Of a DNA stretch of 5,548 bases, positions 1 to 4,380 are shown one piece after another (the first letter of the stretch is position 1; every line of letters begins with the position of its first letter). Below the pieces are notes generated by a model, which worked only from the letters and a program-made list of their open reading frames with translations, was not told where the DNA came from and did no database searches. Origin of the DNA: an uncultured Bacillota bacterium (GTDB lineage: Bacteria > Bacillota > Clostridia > Peptostreptococcales > Anaerovoracaceae). Where the stretch lies: NCBI GenBank assembly GCA_946541435.1, contig CAMNJK010000118.1:1-5548 (forward strand), given 5' to 3'. The translations under genes were made by a program, and so were the position numbers.

Positions 1-225
1 GCACTGGACGGCGGAGAGGACGGACTGGATCCCTACCGCATCCTGATCCCACAGCTGGCGGACCGTCTGGAAGATGGCGGTGTTGCCATGCTTGAGATCG
101 GCGATGATCAGGGCCCGGCCGTGAAGGCTTTGTTCGCGGAGCAGGGGAGATTCTGCGACATCTGCGTGAAGCAGGACCTGGCAGGACGTGACCGTTATGT
201 CACCGCCCGCCGAAACCGCCCTTGA
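1..225 (+). CDS. prmC: Peptide chain release factor N5-glutamine methyltransferase, C-terminal part (5' end outside window)
   Basis: The first 74 codons are open in frame 1 and end at TGA 223-225. The fragment begins ALDGGEDGLDPYR and continues through MLEIGDDQG and KQDLAGRDRYV to the C-terminus. These are conserved C-terminal features of PrmC/HemK, the SAM-dependent enzyme that methylates the glutamine of the GGQ motif of release factors RF1 and RF2 in the cytoplasm. The catalytic NPPY motif and the SAM-binding glycine loop lie upstream, outside the window, so catalytic competence cannot be judged. The stop codon lies inside the -35 box of the next promoter, and no separate terminator follows. 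Transcripts of prmC would therefore run into the TPP riboswitch terminator. Identification rests on remembered family motifs; another HemK-type methyltransferase is the only realistic alternative. Confidence 0.9.
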   Translation, partial: ALDGGEDGLDPYRILIPQLADRLEDGGVAMLEIGDDQGPAVKALFAEQGRFCDICVKQDLAGRDRYVTARRNRP

Positions 226-250
226 CAAGCCCGGGAAAAGAGTATATTCT
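222..250 (+). promoter_or_regulatory. Promoter of the thiamine uptake operon
   Basis: A perfect -35 hexamer TTGACA lies at 222-227. A -10 element sits within 243-250: TATTCT at 245-250 gives a 17-bp spacer, and TATATT at 243-248 gives 15 bp. Transcription should begin near 257, just before the TPP aptamer. The -35 box contains the TGA stop codon of prmC. This is a sigma-A type promoter judged by sequence only. Confidence 0.75.
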
Positions 251-270
251 AATTTCGTAAGTTAATACAG

Positions 271-356
271 AGCTGGGGGAGCTTATGCTGAGATTCACCG
301 CCCCGCGCGGTGTGACCCTTATGACCTGATGCAGATAATACTGCCGTAGGGAAGCC
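271..356 (+). promoter_or_regulatory. TPP riboswitch aptamer (THI box)
   Basis: The conserved THI-box blocks appear in order: GGGGGAGC (275-282), GCTGAGA (287-293), ACCC (315-318), ACCTGAT (324-330), ATAAT within 335-339, and CGTAGGGAAG (345-354). Helices can be drawn: P3 as AGC/GCT at 280-282 and 287-289; an accessory stem CACCGC/GCGGTG at 296-301 and 307-312; P2 from the G run 275-279 with ACCC; the pyrophosphate-arm stem GCAG/CTGC at 331-334 and 341-344; and a short P1 with GCT 272-274 and AGC 353-355. The element binds thiamine pyrophosphate in the nascent RNA. It is followed by a terminator and then by transport genes with a thiamine-linked profile, so it should switch the operon off when TPP is plentiful. 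Confidence 0.96.
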
Positions 357-384
357 ATAAGATGCTTAGAATGCAAGCGATCCC

Positions 385-410
385 CCTCCTTCATGAGAAG
401 GAGGTTTTTT
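385..410 (+). terminator. Riboswitch-controlled intrinsic terminator
   Basis: A perfect 8-bp stem, CCTCCTTC (385-392) with GAAGGAGG (397-404), closes a 4-nt loop ATGA and is followed directly by six T residues (405-410). It lies between the TPP aptamer and the first gene, the standard place for an expression platform. An alternative pairing could disfavour it: GGGGGA (275-280) with TCCCCC (381-386) and GCTT (281-284) with AAGC (375-378). That pairing uses aptamer residues and the first two bases of the terminator stem. It also ends any readthrough from prmC. Confidence 0.92.
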
Positions 411-429
411 ATTGAAAGGAGACAAGAGT

Positions 430-726
430 ATGGAAGCTAGTGTAGCAATTCAGGTCCTGCCGGAAGCACCCAATGATGAGGAGCTTTGCCGCATCGTGGA
501 TGAGGTCATCGACTATATTTCCAGGCAGGGCTACAACTATTACGTCGGACCCTTCGAGACTACCATCGAGGGCCCCTATGAAGAGCTGATGGACATCGTC
601 AAGGAATGTCAGCACATCGCGGTCCGCGCCGGCGCGCCGTCTGTGGCATCCTACGTGAAGGTCAGCTATCGTCCGGAAGGAGAGGTTCTTTCCATTGAAA
701 AGAAAATCGGAAAATATCACGAATAG
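430..726 (+). CDS. Thiamine-binding protein, MTH1187/Thiamine_BP family
   Basis: The product is a 98-residue soluble protein with no signal peptide or membrane segment. It has the layout of the MTH1187/YkoF-like Thiamine_BP family, a small ferredoxin-like fold known to bind thiamine-type ligands. Recognisable parts are the first strand SVAIQVLP (residues 4-11), the central VGPFETTIEG (39-48) followed by the EELMDIVKE helix, and the last strand KVSYRP leading to the tail EKKIGKY. The ATG at 430 is chosen because AGGAG at 417-421 lies 8 nt upstream. A TTG at 412 in the same frame lies before this RBS, next to the terminator T run, and is rejected. It is the first gene after the TPP riboswitch, and its 3' end overlaps the permease gene by 32 nt. 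Its role in uptake (ligand buffering, delivery or sensing) is not settled by the sequence. Confidence 0.88.
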   Translation: MEASVAIQVLPEAPNDEELCRIVDEVIDYISRQGYNYYVGPFETTIEGPYEELMDIVKECQHIAVRAGAPSVASYVKVSYRPEGEVLSIEKKIGKYHE

Positions 727-1510
727 TATCTATCCCATTGTTTCCGTCGCAGCGATCCTGGTGCTGTGGGAGTGTTTGTCCTACTTCGAGGTGGTGCCGA
801 ATTTCATGCTGCCGTCTCCGGGGCAGACCGTGGAAGCCTTTGTGAAGGACTTCCCCCTGCTGATGATGCACCTGCGGGTGACGCTGGCGGAGACCCTGGT
901 GGGCACCGTGATCGGCGTGGTCCTGGGCTATGCCTCGGCATGCCTGATGGACCGCTGGGACTGGGCGTACAAAGCCGTCTATCCCCTGGTGGTCCTGACA
1001 CAGACGATCCCTGCCGTGGCCATCGCGCCTCTTCTGGTGCTGTGGTTCGGCTACAAGATGATGCCGAAGATCGTCCTGATCGTACTGATCACCTATTTCC
1101 CCATCGCCGTGGGTGTGCTGGATGGGTTCCGGTCCGCAGACCAGGACGCCATCAACCTGCTGCGCTCCATGGGAGCGACGCGGTGGCAGATCTTCCGCCA
1201 TGTGAAATTTCCGGGAGCGCTGCCGAACTTCTTCTCCGGTCTGCGGATCACTGTGGCTTATGCCGTGGTGGGCGCGGTGCTGGCGGAGTGGCTGGGAGGA
1301 TTCGCCGGACTGGGGGTCTATATGACCCGGGTCAAGAAATCCTTCGCCTATGACAAGATGTTTGCCGTGATCTTCCTGATCTCCATCATCAGTCTGCTTC
1401 TGATCGGGCTGGTGAACCTGGTGCAGCGCCGCTGCATGCCCTGGGAGCGAGTCAGGGGATACGAAGAGAGTCAGCGCAGACGCAAACCTGCGCAGATGAA
1501 AGAGAAATGA
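695..1510 (+). CDS. ABC transporter permease for thiamine or a thiamine precursor (ThiX/SsuC-like)
   Basis: The 271-residue integral membrane protein has about six hydrophobic segments, near residues 12-30, 62-85, 95-118, 124-142, 184-208 and 221-243. The cytoplasmic EAA loop that docks the ATPase is clear at about 157-185, with the GA pair at 160-161 and the conserved glycine at 174. This is the BPD_transp_1 fold of the SsuC/TauC/ThiX type. Translation must begin at TTG 695: no ATG or GTG fits nearby, the next in-frame ATG would remove the first membrane segment, and AGGAG/GAGG lies at 679-685. The start is inside the 3' end of the Thiamine_BP gene, giving a 32-nt overlap and likely translational coupling. 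The basic C-terminal tail (about 245-271) is cytoplasmic. The substrate is inferred from the riboswitch and neighbours. Confidence 0.9.
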   Translation: MKRKSENITNSIYPIVSVAAILVLWECLSYFEVVPNFMLPSPGQTVEAFVKDFPLLMMHLRVTLAETLVGTVIGVVLGYASACLMDRWDWAYKAVYPLVVLTQTIPAVAIAPLLVLWFGYKMMPKIVLIVLITYFPIAVGVLDGFRSADQDAINLLRSMGATRWQIFRHVKFPGALPNFFSGLRITVAYAVVGAVLAEWLGGFAGLGVYMTRVKKSFAYDKMFAVIFLISIISLLLIGLVNLVQRRCMPWERVRGYEESQRRRKPAQMKEK

Positions 1511-1520
1511 GGAACAGAGA

Positions 1521-2543
1521 ATGAAAAAGAAATGTTTCGCTGTCCTGATGGCAGCTATGATGACCTGCCTGCTTCTGGCAGGATGCGGAGGCAGCCAGAA
1601 CGGCGGCTCCGAAGAGAGTGGAGACACTGCTGAGAAGACCAAGGTGACCTTTGTCCTGGACTGGGCGCCGAACACCAACCATACCGGAGTGTACGTTGCT
1701 CAGGAACTGGGTTACTTCGATGAGGCCGGTCTGGAAGTAGAGATCGTGCAGCCGCCTGATGACGGCGCGGAAGCCATGGTCGGCTCAGGCCAGGCACAGT
1801 TCGGCGTATCCTTCCAGGATTATCTCCCGCCGGCACTGGCAGGAGAGAAGAAGGTAATGCCCATTACCGCAGTGGCCGCCATCATCCAGCACAACACATC
1901 CGGGATCATGTCCGCCAAGGGCGGCGGCATCACCAGCCCCAAAGGCATGGAAGGAAAGTCCTATGCCACATGGGAGCTGCCCATCGAGCAGGCCACCATC
2001 AAGCAGTGCATGAAGGATGAGGGAGCCGACTTCAGCAAAGTGAAGCTGATCCCTGAGACCATCGATGATGAGGTAGCCGCCCTGAAGGCCAAGCAGATCG
2101 ACTGCATCTGGGTCTACTATGCATGGGCCGGCATCAATGCACAGATCAAGGATTTCCCCATTGACTACTTCGCTTTCCGTGACATCAATGAAGTATTCGA
2201 CTACTATTCGCCGGTGATCATCGCCAACGACAACTTCCTGGCGGAGCAGCCGGAAGTGGCCAAGGCATTCCTGGCCGCTGTCAGCAAAGGCTATCAATAT
2301 GCCATCGAGAATCCCGATGATGCTGCAGACCTGATGGTGAAGGCAAATCCAGAACTGGATCCGGAACTGGTGAAGGCCAGCCAGGAGTATCTGGCAGACC
2401 AGTACCAGGCAGATGCTTCTCAGTGGGGCGTATTCGATGCAGACCGCTGGAACCGTTTCTTCAAATGGCTGAACGACAACAAGCTGTCCGAGGAAGAACT
2501 GCCCATGGACGTGGGATTCACCAACGACTATTTGCCGAAATAA
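1521..2543 (+). CDS. ABC transporter substrate-binding lipoprotein, NMT1/ThiY family
   Basis: The product is 340 residues. A lipoprotein signal peptide starts MKKK, has a hydrophobic core, and ends in the lipobox LAGC with the lipidated cysteine at residue 22, so the protein should sit on the outer face of the membrane. A Gly/Ser/Glu-rich linker follows. The mature domain opens with FVLDWAPNTNHTGVYVA (about 44-60), a hallmark of NMT1/THI5-like and ThiY proteins, which bind thiamine pyrimidine precursors such as formylaminopyrimidine or hydroxymethylpyrimidine. The yeast THI5 cysteine cluster is not seen, so this is a transport receptor and not a pyrimidine synthase. The start ATG 1521 has GAGGAA at 1509-1514, and the gene begins 10 nt after the permease stop. 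The exact ligand is not fixed by sequence. A near copy of its C-terminal coding sequence lies just after the stop. Confidence 0.92.
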   Translation: MKKKCFAVLMAAMMTCLLLAGCGGSQNGGSEESGDTAEKTKVTFVLDWAPNTNHTGVYVAQELGYFDEAGLEVEIVQPPDDGAEAMVGSGQAQFGVSFQDYLPPALAGEKKVMPITAVAAIIQHNTSGIMSAKGGGITSPKGMEGKSYATWELPIEQATIKQCMKDEGADFSKVKLIPETIDDEVAALKAKQIDCIWVYYAWAGINAQIKDFPIDYFAFRDINEVFDYYSPVIIANDNFLAEQPEVAKAFLAAVSKGYQYAIENPDDAADLMVKANPELDPELVKASQEYLADQYQADASQWGVFDADRWNRFFKWLNDNKLSEEELPMDVGFTNDYLPK

Positions 2544-2589
2544 TCGGGACGGACCACGGACGTTGGAGTTGCCAACGACTGATAATCGG
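2508..2589 (+). repeat. Imperfect in-frame duplication of the binding-protein 3' end
   Basis: Positions 2508-2529 and 2559-2580 match at 18 of 22 bases, including an identical CCAACGACT at 2521-2529 and 2572-2580. The offset is 51 bp, exactly 17 codons. After the TAA stop (2541-2543) the same frame reads TDVGVAND and then TGA at 2580-2582, echoing MDVGFTND near the real C-terminus. TAATCGG also occurs at both 2541-2547 and 2583-2589. This looks like a decayed tandem copy or the tail of a lost paralogue. Confidence 0.7.
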
Positions 2590-2595
2590 TGATCA

Positions 2596-2630
2596 GGCGG
2601 TGACGGCCTCTGCTGCCGTCGCCGGAGGAG
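2596..2630 (+). promoter_or_regulatory. Hairpin abutting the ATPase-gene ribosome binding site
   Basis: GACGGC (2602-2607) pairs with GCCGTC (2615-2620) around a 7-nt loop, and GGC (2596-2598) can extend the stem with GCC (2621-2623) across a 3-nt bulge. The Shine-Dalgarno sequence GGAGGAG (2624-2630) follows immediately, 4 nt before ATG 2635. There is no T run, so it is not an intrinsic terminator. It may modulate initiation or protect the upstream mRNA, letting the binding protein be made in excess of the ATPase; that role is inferred. Confidence 0.5.
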
Positions 2631-2634
2631 TATT

Positions 2635-3384
2635 ATGACACACAAACTGGAAACCAAAAATATCACCATGAACTTCGGGGAAGGGGATATCATATCGGAG
2701 ATCTCTATCCACGTGGATCAGGGAGAGCTGGTGAGCCTGCTGGGGGTATCCGGAAGCGGCAAGACGACTTTGTTCAACTGTATTTCCGGGATCTATCACC
2801 CCACGGAGGGCCAGGTGATCCTGGACGGGACCGACATCACCGGTCAGACCGGGCACATCAGCTACATGCTGCAGAAAGACCTGCTGCTGCCCTACAAGAC
2901 CATCGAGGACAACGTAGGACTTCCCCTGGTGATCCGCGGAATGAAGAAGGAAGAAGCCCGGGCGGAGGCCGGAAAGCACTTTCAGGAGTTTGGCCTGGAG
3001 GGGACGCAGAAGATGTACCCGGCCCAGCTCTCGGGAGGAATGCGCCAGCGCGCCGCACTGCTGAGGACCTACCTGTTCTCGGACAATGTGGCCCTGCTGG
3101 ATGAGCCCTTCTCCGCCCTGGACACCATTACCAAAGGCCGGATCCACCGCTGGTATCTGGACGTCATGGAGAAGATCCGGCTGACCACGGTGTTCATCAC
3201 CCATGATATCAATGAGGCCATTCTGCTGTCGGACCGCATCTACATTATGACCGGACGGCCGGGGCGGATCCAGACAGAGCTTCAGATCCGCACCCCCAGG
3301 GGCCAGAGACAGGATTTCGACCTCACCGAGGAGTTCCTGGAACACAAGCGGACCATCATGGAACTTCTGGAAAAACAGGGTTGA
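2635..3384 (+). CDS. ABC transporter ATP-binding protein for thiamine-precursor uptake (ThiZ/SsuB-like)
   Basis: The 249-residue cytoplasmic nucleotide-binding subunit carries all core ABC motifs in order. These are Walker A GVSGSGKT (37-44), the Q-loop glutamine at about 80, the signature LSGGMRQR (132-139), Walker B ALLDEP with D156 and E157, a D-loop SALD just after, and the switch histidine at 190 in ITHD. The length is typical for SsuB/TauB/ThiZ-type importers. It would power the permease encoded upstream. The start ATG 2635 is supported by GGAGGAG at 2624-2630. The gene is separated from the binding-protein gene by 91 bp that hold a duplicated tail and a hairpin but no terminator, so it most likely belongs to the same operon. 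Its TGA stop lies inside the -35 box of the rpmE promoter. Confidence 0.94.
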   Translation: MTHKLETKNITMNFGEGDIISEISIHVDQGELVSLLGVSGSGKTTLFNCISGIYHPTEGQVILDGTDITGQTGHISYMLQKDLLLPYKTIEDNVGLPLVIRGMKKEEARAEAGKHFQEFGLEGTQKMYPAQLSGGMRQRAALLRTYLFSDNVALLDEPFSALDTITKGRIHRWYLDVMEKIRLTTVFITHDINEAILLSDRIYIMTGRPGRIQTELQIRTPRGQRQDFDLTEEFLEHKRTIMELLEKQG

Positions 3385-3410
3385 CATCCGCCCCCGGAAC
3401 GTGATATTAT
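3381..3410 (+). promoter_or_regulatory. Promoter of rpmE
   Basis: A perfect TTGACA (3381-3386) is followed after 18 bp by TATTAT (3405-3410), a five-of-six match to the -10 consensus. Transcription should start near 3417. The -35 box contains the stop codon of the ABC ATPase gene, as also seen for prmC and the thiamine promoter. Confidence 0.78.
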
Positions 3411-3417
3411 AGTTAGG

Positions 3418-3475
3418 CTGTATCAGTGTGATTACAGACAAATTATGCAAGGGCAATGCCTGAGCAGGAAAGAGG
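3418..3475 (+). promoter_or_regulatory. Structured 5' leader of rpmE, candidate L31 autoregulatory leader
   Basis: Two hairpins fill the 5' UTR. The first pairs CTGTATCA (3418-3425) with TGA and TACAG (3429-3431, 3433-3437) around a GTG loop with one bulged T, and begins about where the transcript should start. The second pairs TGC (3446-3448) with GCA (3464-3466) and GGGC (3451-3454) with GCCT (3458-3461), with an AA/GA internal loop between the two helices. The RBS GAGG (3472-3475) follows. L31 leader RNA motifs have been proposed in several phyla including Firmicutes; assignment to one of these is my inference and no match was computed. Confidence 0.5.
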
Positions 3476-3482
3476 TAAAAGC

Positions 3483-3683
3483 ATGAAGGAAGGAATCCAT
3501 CCTGAATACATGGAATGTAAAGTAACTTGCGCATGCGGTAATTCTTTTGTTACGAGATCCACCAAGCCGGAACTCCGTCTTGATGTCTGCTCAGCATGCC
3601 ATCCGTTCTTTACAGGTCAGCAGAAGTTCATCAACCGTGGTGGACGTGTTGAAAAGTTCAAGCAGAAGTACAACCTGGACTAA
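3483..3683 (+). CDS. rpmE: 50S ribosomal protein L31 (bL31), zinc-ribbon form
   Basis: The 66-residue protein begins MKEGIHPEY and contains the bL31 sequence almost in full, including [10 protein letters not shown] and the ending [10 protein letters not shown]. Four cysteines, CAC at 16 and 18 and CSAC at 36 and 39, make the zinc-binding C+ type. The protein sits at the intersubunit bridge of the 70S ribosome. The start ATG 3483 is chosen because it gives the normal bL31 N-terminus and has GAGG (3472-3475) 7 nt upstream; an upstream in-frame ATG at 3456 falls inside the second leader hairpin and lacks a fitting RBS. The gene has its own promoter and terminator, so it is monocistronic apart from possible readthrough from the thiamine operon. 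Confidence 0.98.
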   Translation: MKEGIHPEYMECKVTCACGNSFVTRSTKPELRLDVCSACHPFFTGQQKFINRGGRVEKFKQKYNLD

Positions 3684-3706
3684 TCCTGTATATCAGAAGA
3701 GAATCC

Positions 3707-3736
3707 AAACGCCGCGTTTATCGCGGCGTTTTGCTT
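3707..3736 (+). terminator. rpmE intrinsic terminator
   Basis: A perfect 10-bp stem, AAACGCCGCG (3707-3716) with CGCGGCGTTT (3722-3731), closes loop TTTAT. The T-rich tail TTTTGCTTT overlaps the stem end and continues to 3736. It lies 24 nt after the rpmE stop codon and may also end readthrough from the thiamine operon, which has no terminator of its own. Confidence 0.93.
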
Positions 3737-3744
3737 TGCTTGTC

Positions 3745-3860
3745 CCTAGCACAGCGAAGCCGAGCCGAAGGCGAAGGGTGAGCTGATGCAGGTCAGCCGC
3801 GAGGGTTGCCCAAGAGGGCAAGCCGAAGGCGAAGGGCGATTGGGGCAACCTACCGCGCTT
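3745..3860. repeat. Non-coding purine-rich repeat region with direct and inverted repeats
   Basis: The 16-mer AGCCGAAGGCGAAGGG occurs exactly twice, at 3763-3778 and 3821-3836, each followed by a one-base variant of YGA. Around these are potential stems: GCTGA/TCAGC (3782-3786, 3793-3797), TTGCCC/GGGCAA (3806-3811, 3816-3821), and a longer competing pair GGTTGCCC/GGGCAACC (3804-3811, 3843-3850) extendable by CGCG/CGCG (3798-3801, 3854-3857). No plausible reading frame with an RBS covers it. It may be an interspersed intergenic repeat or a remnant of a small non-autonomous element; the class is unrecognised. Confidence 0.6.
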
Positions 3861-3874
3861 GTTCCTGCTTACTA

Positions 3875-3903
3875 TTGACAAACGAGCCTGATTAGTGTAA
3901 AAT
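3875..3903 (+). promoter_or_regulatory. Promoter of the XRE-regulator/hydrolase unit
   Basis: A perfect -35 TTGACA (3875-3880) and a -10 TAAAAT (3898-3903, five of six) are separated by the optimal 17 bp. Transcription should start near 3910, inside the palindrome that overlaps the -10 box, and the RBS lies about 8 nt later, so the leader is very short. Confidence 0.88.
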
Positions 3904-3911
3904 TACACTAA
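3892..3911. promoter_or_regulatory. Palindromic operator over the -10 box
   Basis: TTAGTGTAA (3892-3900) and its exact reverse complement TTACACTAA (3903-3911) form a perfect 9-2-9 inverted repeat centred on AA. It covers the -10 hexamer and the likely transcription start. A bound dimer would block RNA polymerase. The first gene downstream encodes an XRE-type DNA-binding protein, so autorepression is the simplest reading; binding is inferred. Confidence 0.75.
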
Positions 3912-3933
3912 AAGAGCAAAGGAGTGCTAGAAC

Positions 3934-4380
3934 ATGACCCGGAATGACTTTGTGCAGCAAATGAATACCATGCTGAAGCTGATCCGCACGGAATATGGGC
4001 TGACCCAGGACAAGATGGCCGCGATCCTGGGCATTTCCAAGAAGACTCTGGTGGAGAGCGAGAAGGGCCGCCGCAGCCTGGGCTGGACGGAGGTGGTGGC
4101 GCTGGCCACGATCTTCAGCCAGAGCCAGATCCTGCAGAATGCCTTCGGCGGCGAGGTGTCCGACATCATCGGCGCCATCGCTTTTGAGGACGTGGAGGTG
4201 CAGTACCCGGACACCATGGGCGGCAAGGTCTGGTGGCGAGTCGTGCAGGAAGAGGGCGGCTACAAAATCCAGCAGAATATCATCTCCCAGCACTACCGCC
4301 TTCTGAACGCCGAGGACCAGAGGATGATCTCCTCCTTCGACCTGGCGGAAGTGCAGGAGTACCTGGAGAGCCTGAAATGA
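3934..4380 (+). CDS. XRE-family helix-turn-helix transcriptional regulator
   Basis: The 148-residue protein has an N-terminal HTH of the Cro/C1 type at about residues 11-65, with the helix-turn-helix core LTQDKMAAILGISKKTLVE (23-41) followed by SEKGRR. The remaining 80 or so residues are soluble and include an aromatic patch KVWWRVV (98-104) and IISQHYRLLNAEDQRMI (116-132). I do not recognise this C-terminal part as a known ligand-binding domain. The start ATG 3934 has AAAGGAG at 3918-3924, 9 nt upstream. The gene follows a promoter whose -10 is inside a perfect palindrome, pointing to autoregulation. Its stop overlaps the start of the hydrolase gene by 4 nt (ATGA), so the two are translationally coupled. 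The signal it senses and other targets cannot be read from the sequence. Confidence 0.88.
   Translation: MTRNDFVQQMNTMLKLIRTEYGLTQDKMAAILGISKKTLVESEKGRRSLGWTEVVALATIFSQSQILQNAFGGEVSDIIGAIAFEDVEVQYPDTMGGKVWWRVVQEEGGYKIQQNIISQHYRLLNAEDQRMISSFDLAEVQEYLESLK

Noticed and set aside
412..429. TTG at 412 as start of the Thiamine_BP gene, adding six residues
   Set aside because: It lies before the RBS at 417-421 and directly after the terminator T run; ATG 430 has correct spacing and gives the usual family N-terminus.
766..1353. Alternative + strand frame within the permease gene
   Set aside because: The translation is Gly/Arg/Asp-rich without membrane segments, while the overlapping frame has a clear permease EAA motif.
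662..1678. Long minus-strand open frame opposite the permease gene (also 1785-2693, 2593-3534 and 4293-5285)
   Set aside because: These run antisense to well-supported genes, lack RBSs, and have low-complexity His/Gln/Arg/Pro-rich translations typical of GC-rich antisense frames.
1521..2543. Receptor as a THI5-type HMP-P synthase instead of a binding protein
   Set aside because: It has a lipoprotein signal and lies in an ABC operon, and the cysteine cluster typical of THI5 enzymes is absent.
2561..2577. Hairpin after the receptor gene as an intrinsic terminator
   Set aside because: The stem is only 6 bp and is not followed by a T run; it is better explained as a structured spacer within the operon.
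3547..3786. 79-codon + strand frame overlapping rpmE and the following repeats
   Set aside because: It overlaps rpmE out of frame, crosses the terminator stem, and its translation is Ser/Arg-rich with no RBS.
3763..3836. Repeats as a CRISPR array
   Set aside because: Only two 16-bp copies are present, with no further repeat-spacer periodicity and no cas genes in the window.
4233..4376. Extending the hydrolase start to 4233
   Set aside because: It would overlap 147 nt of the regulator gene and add an Arg/Gly/Pro-rich stretch before a perfect N-terminal anchor starting at ATG 4377 with its own RBS.
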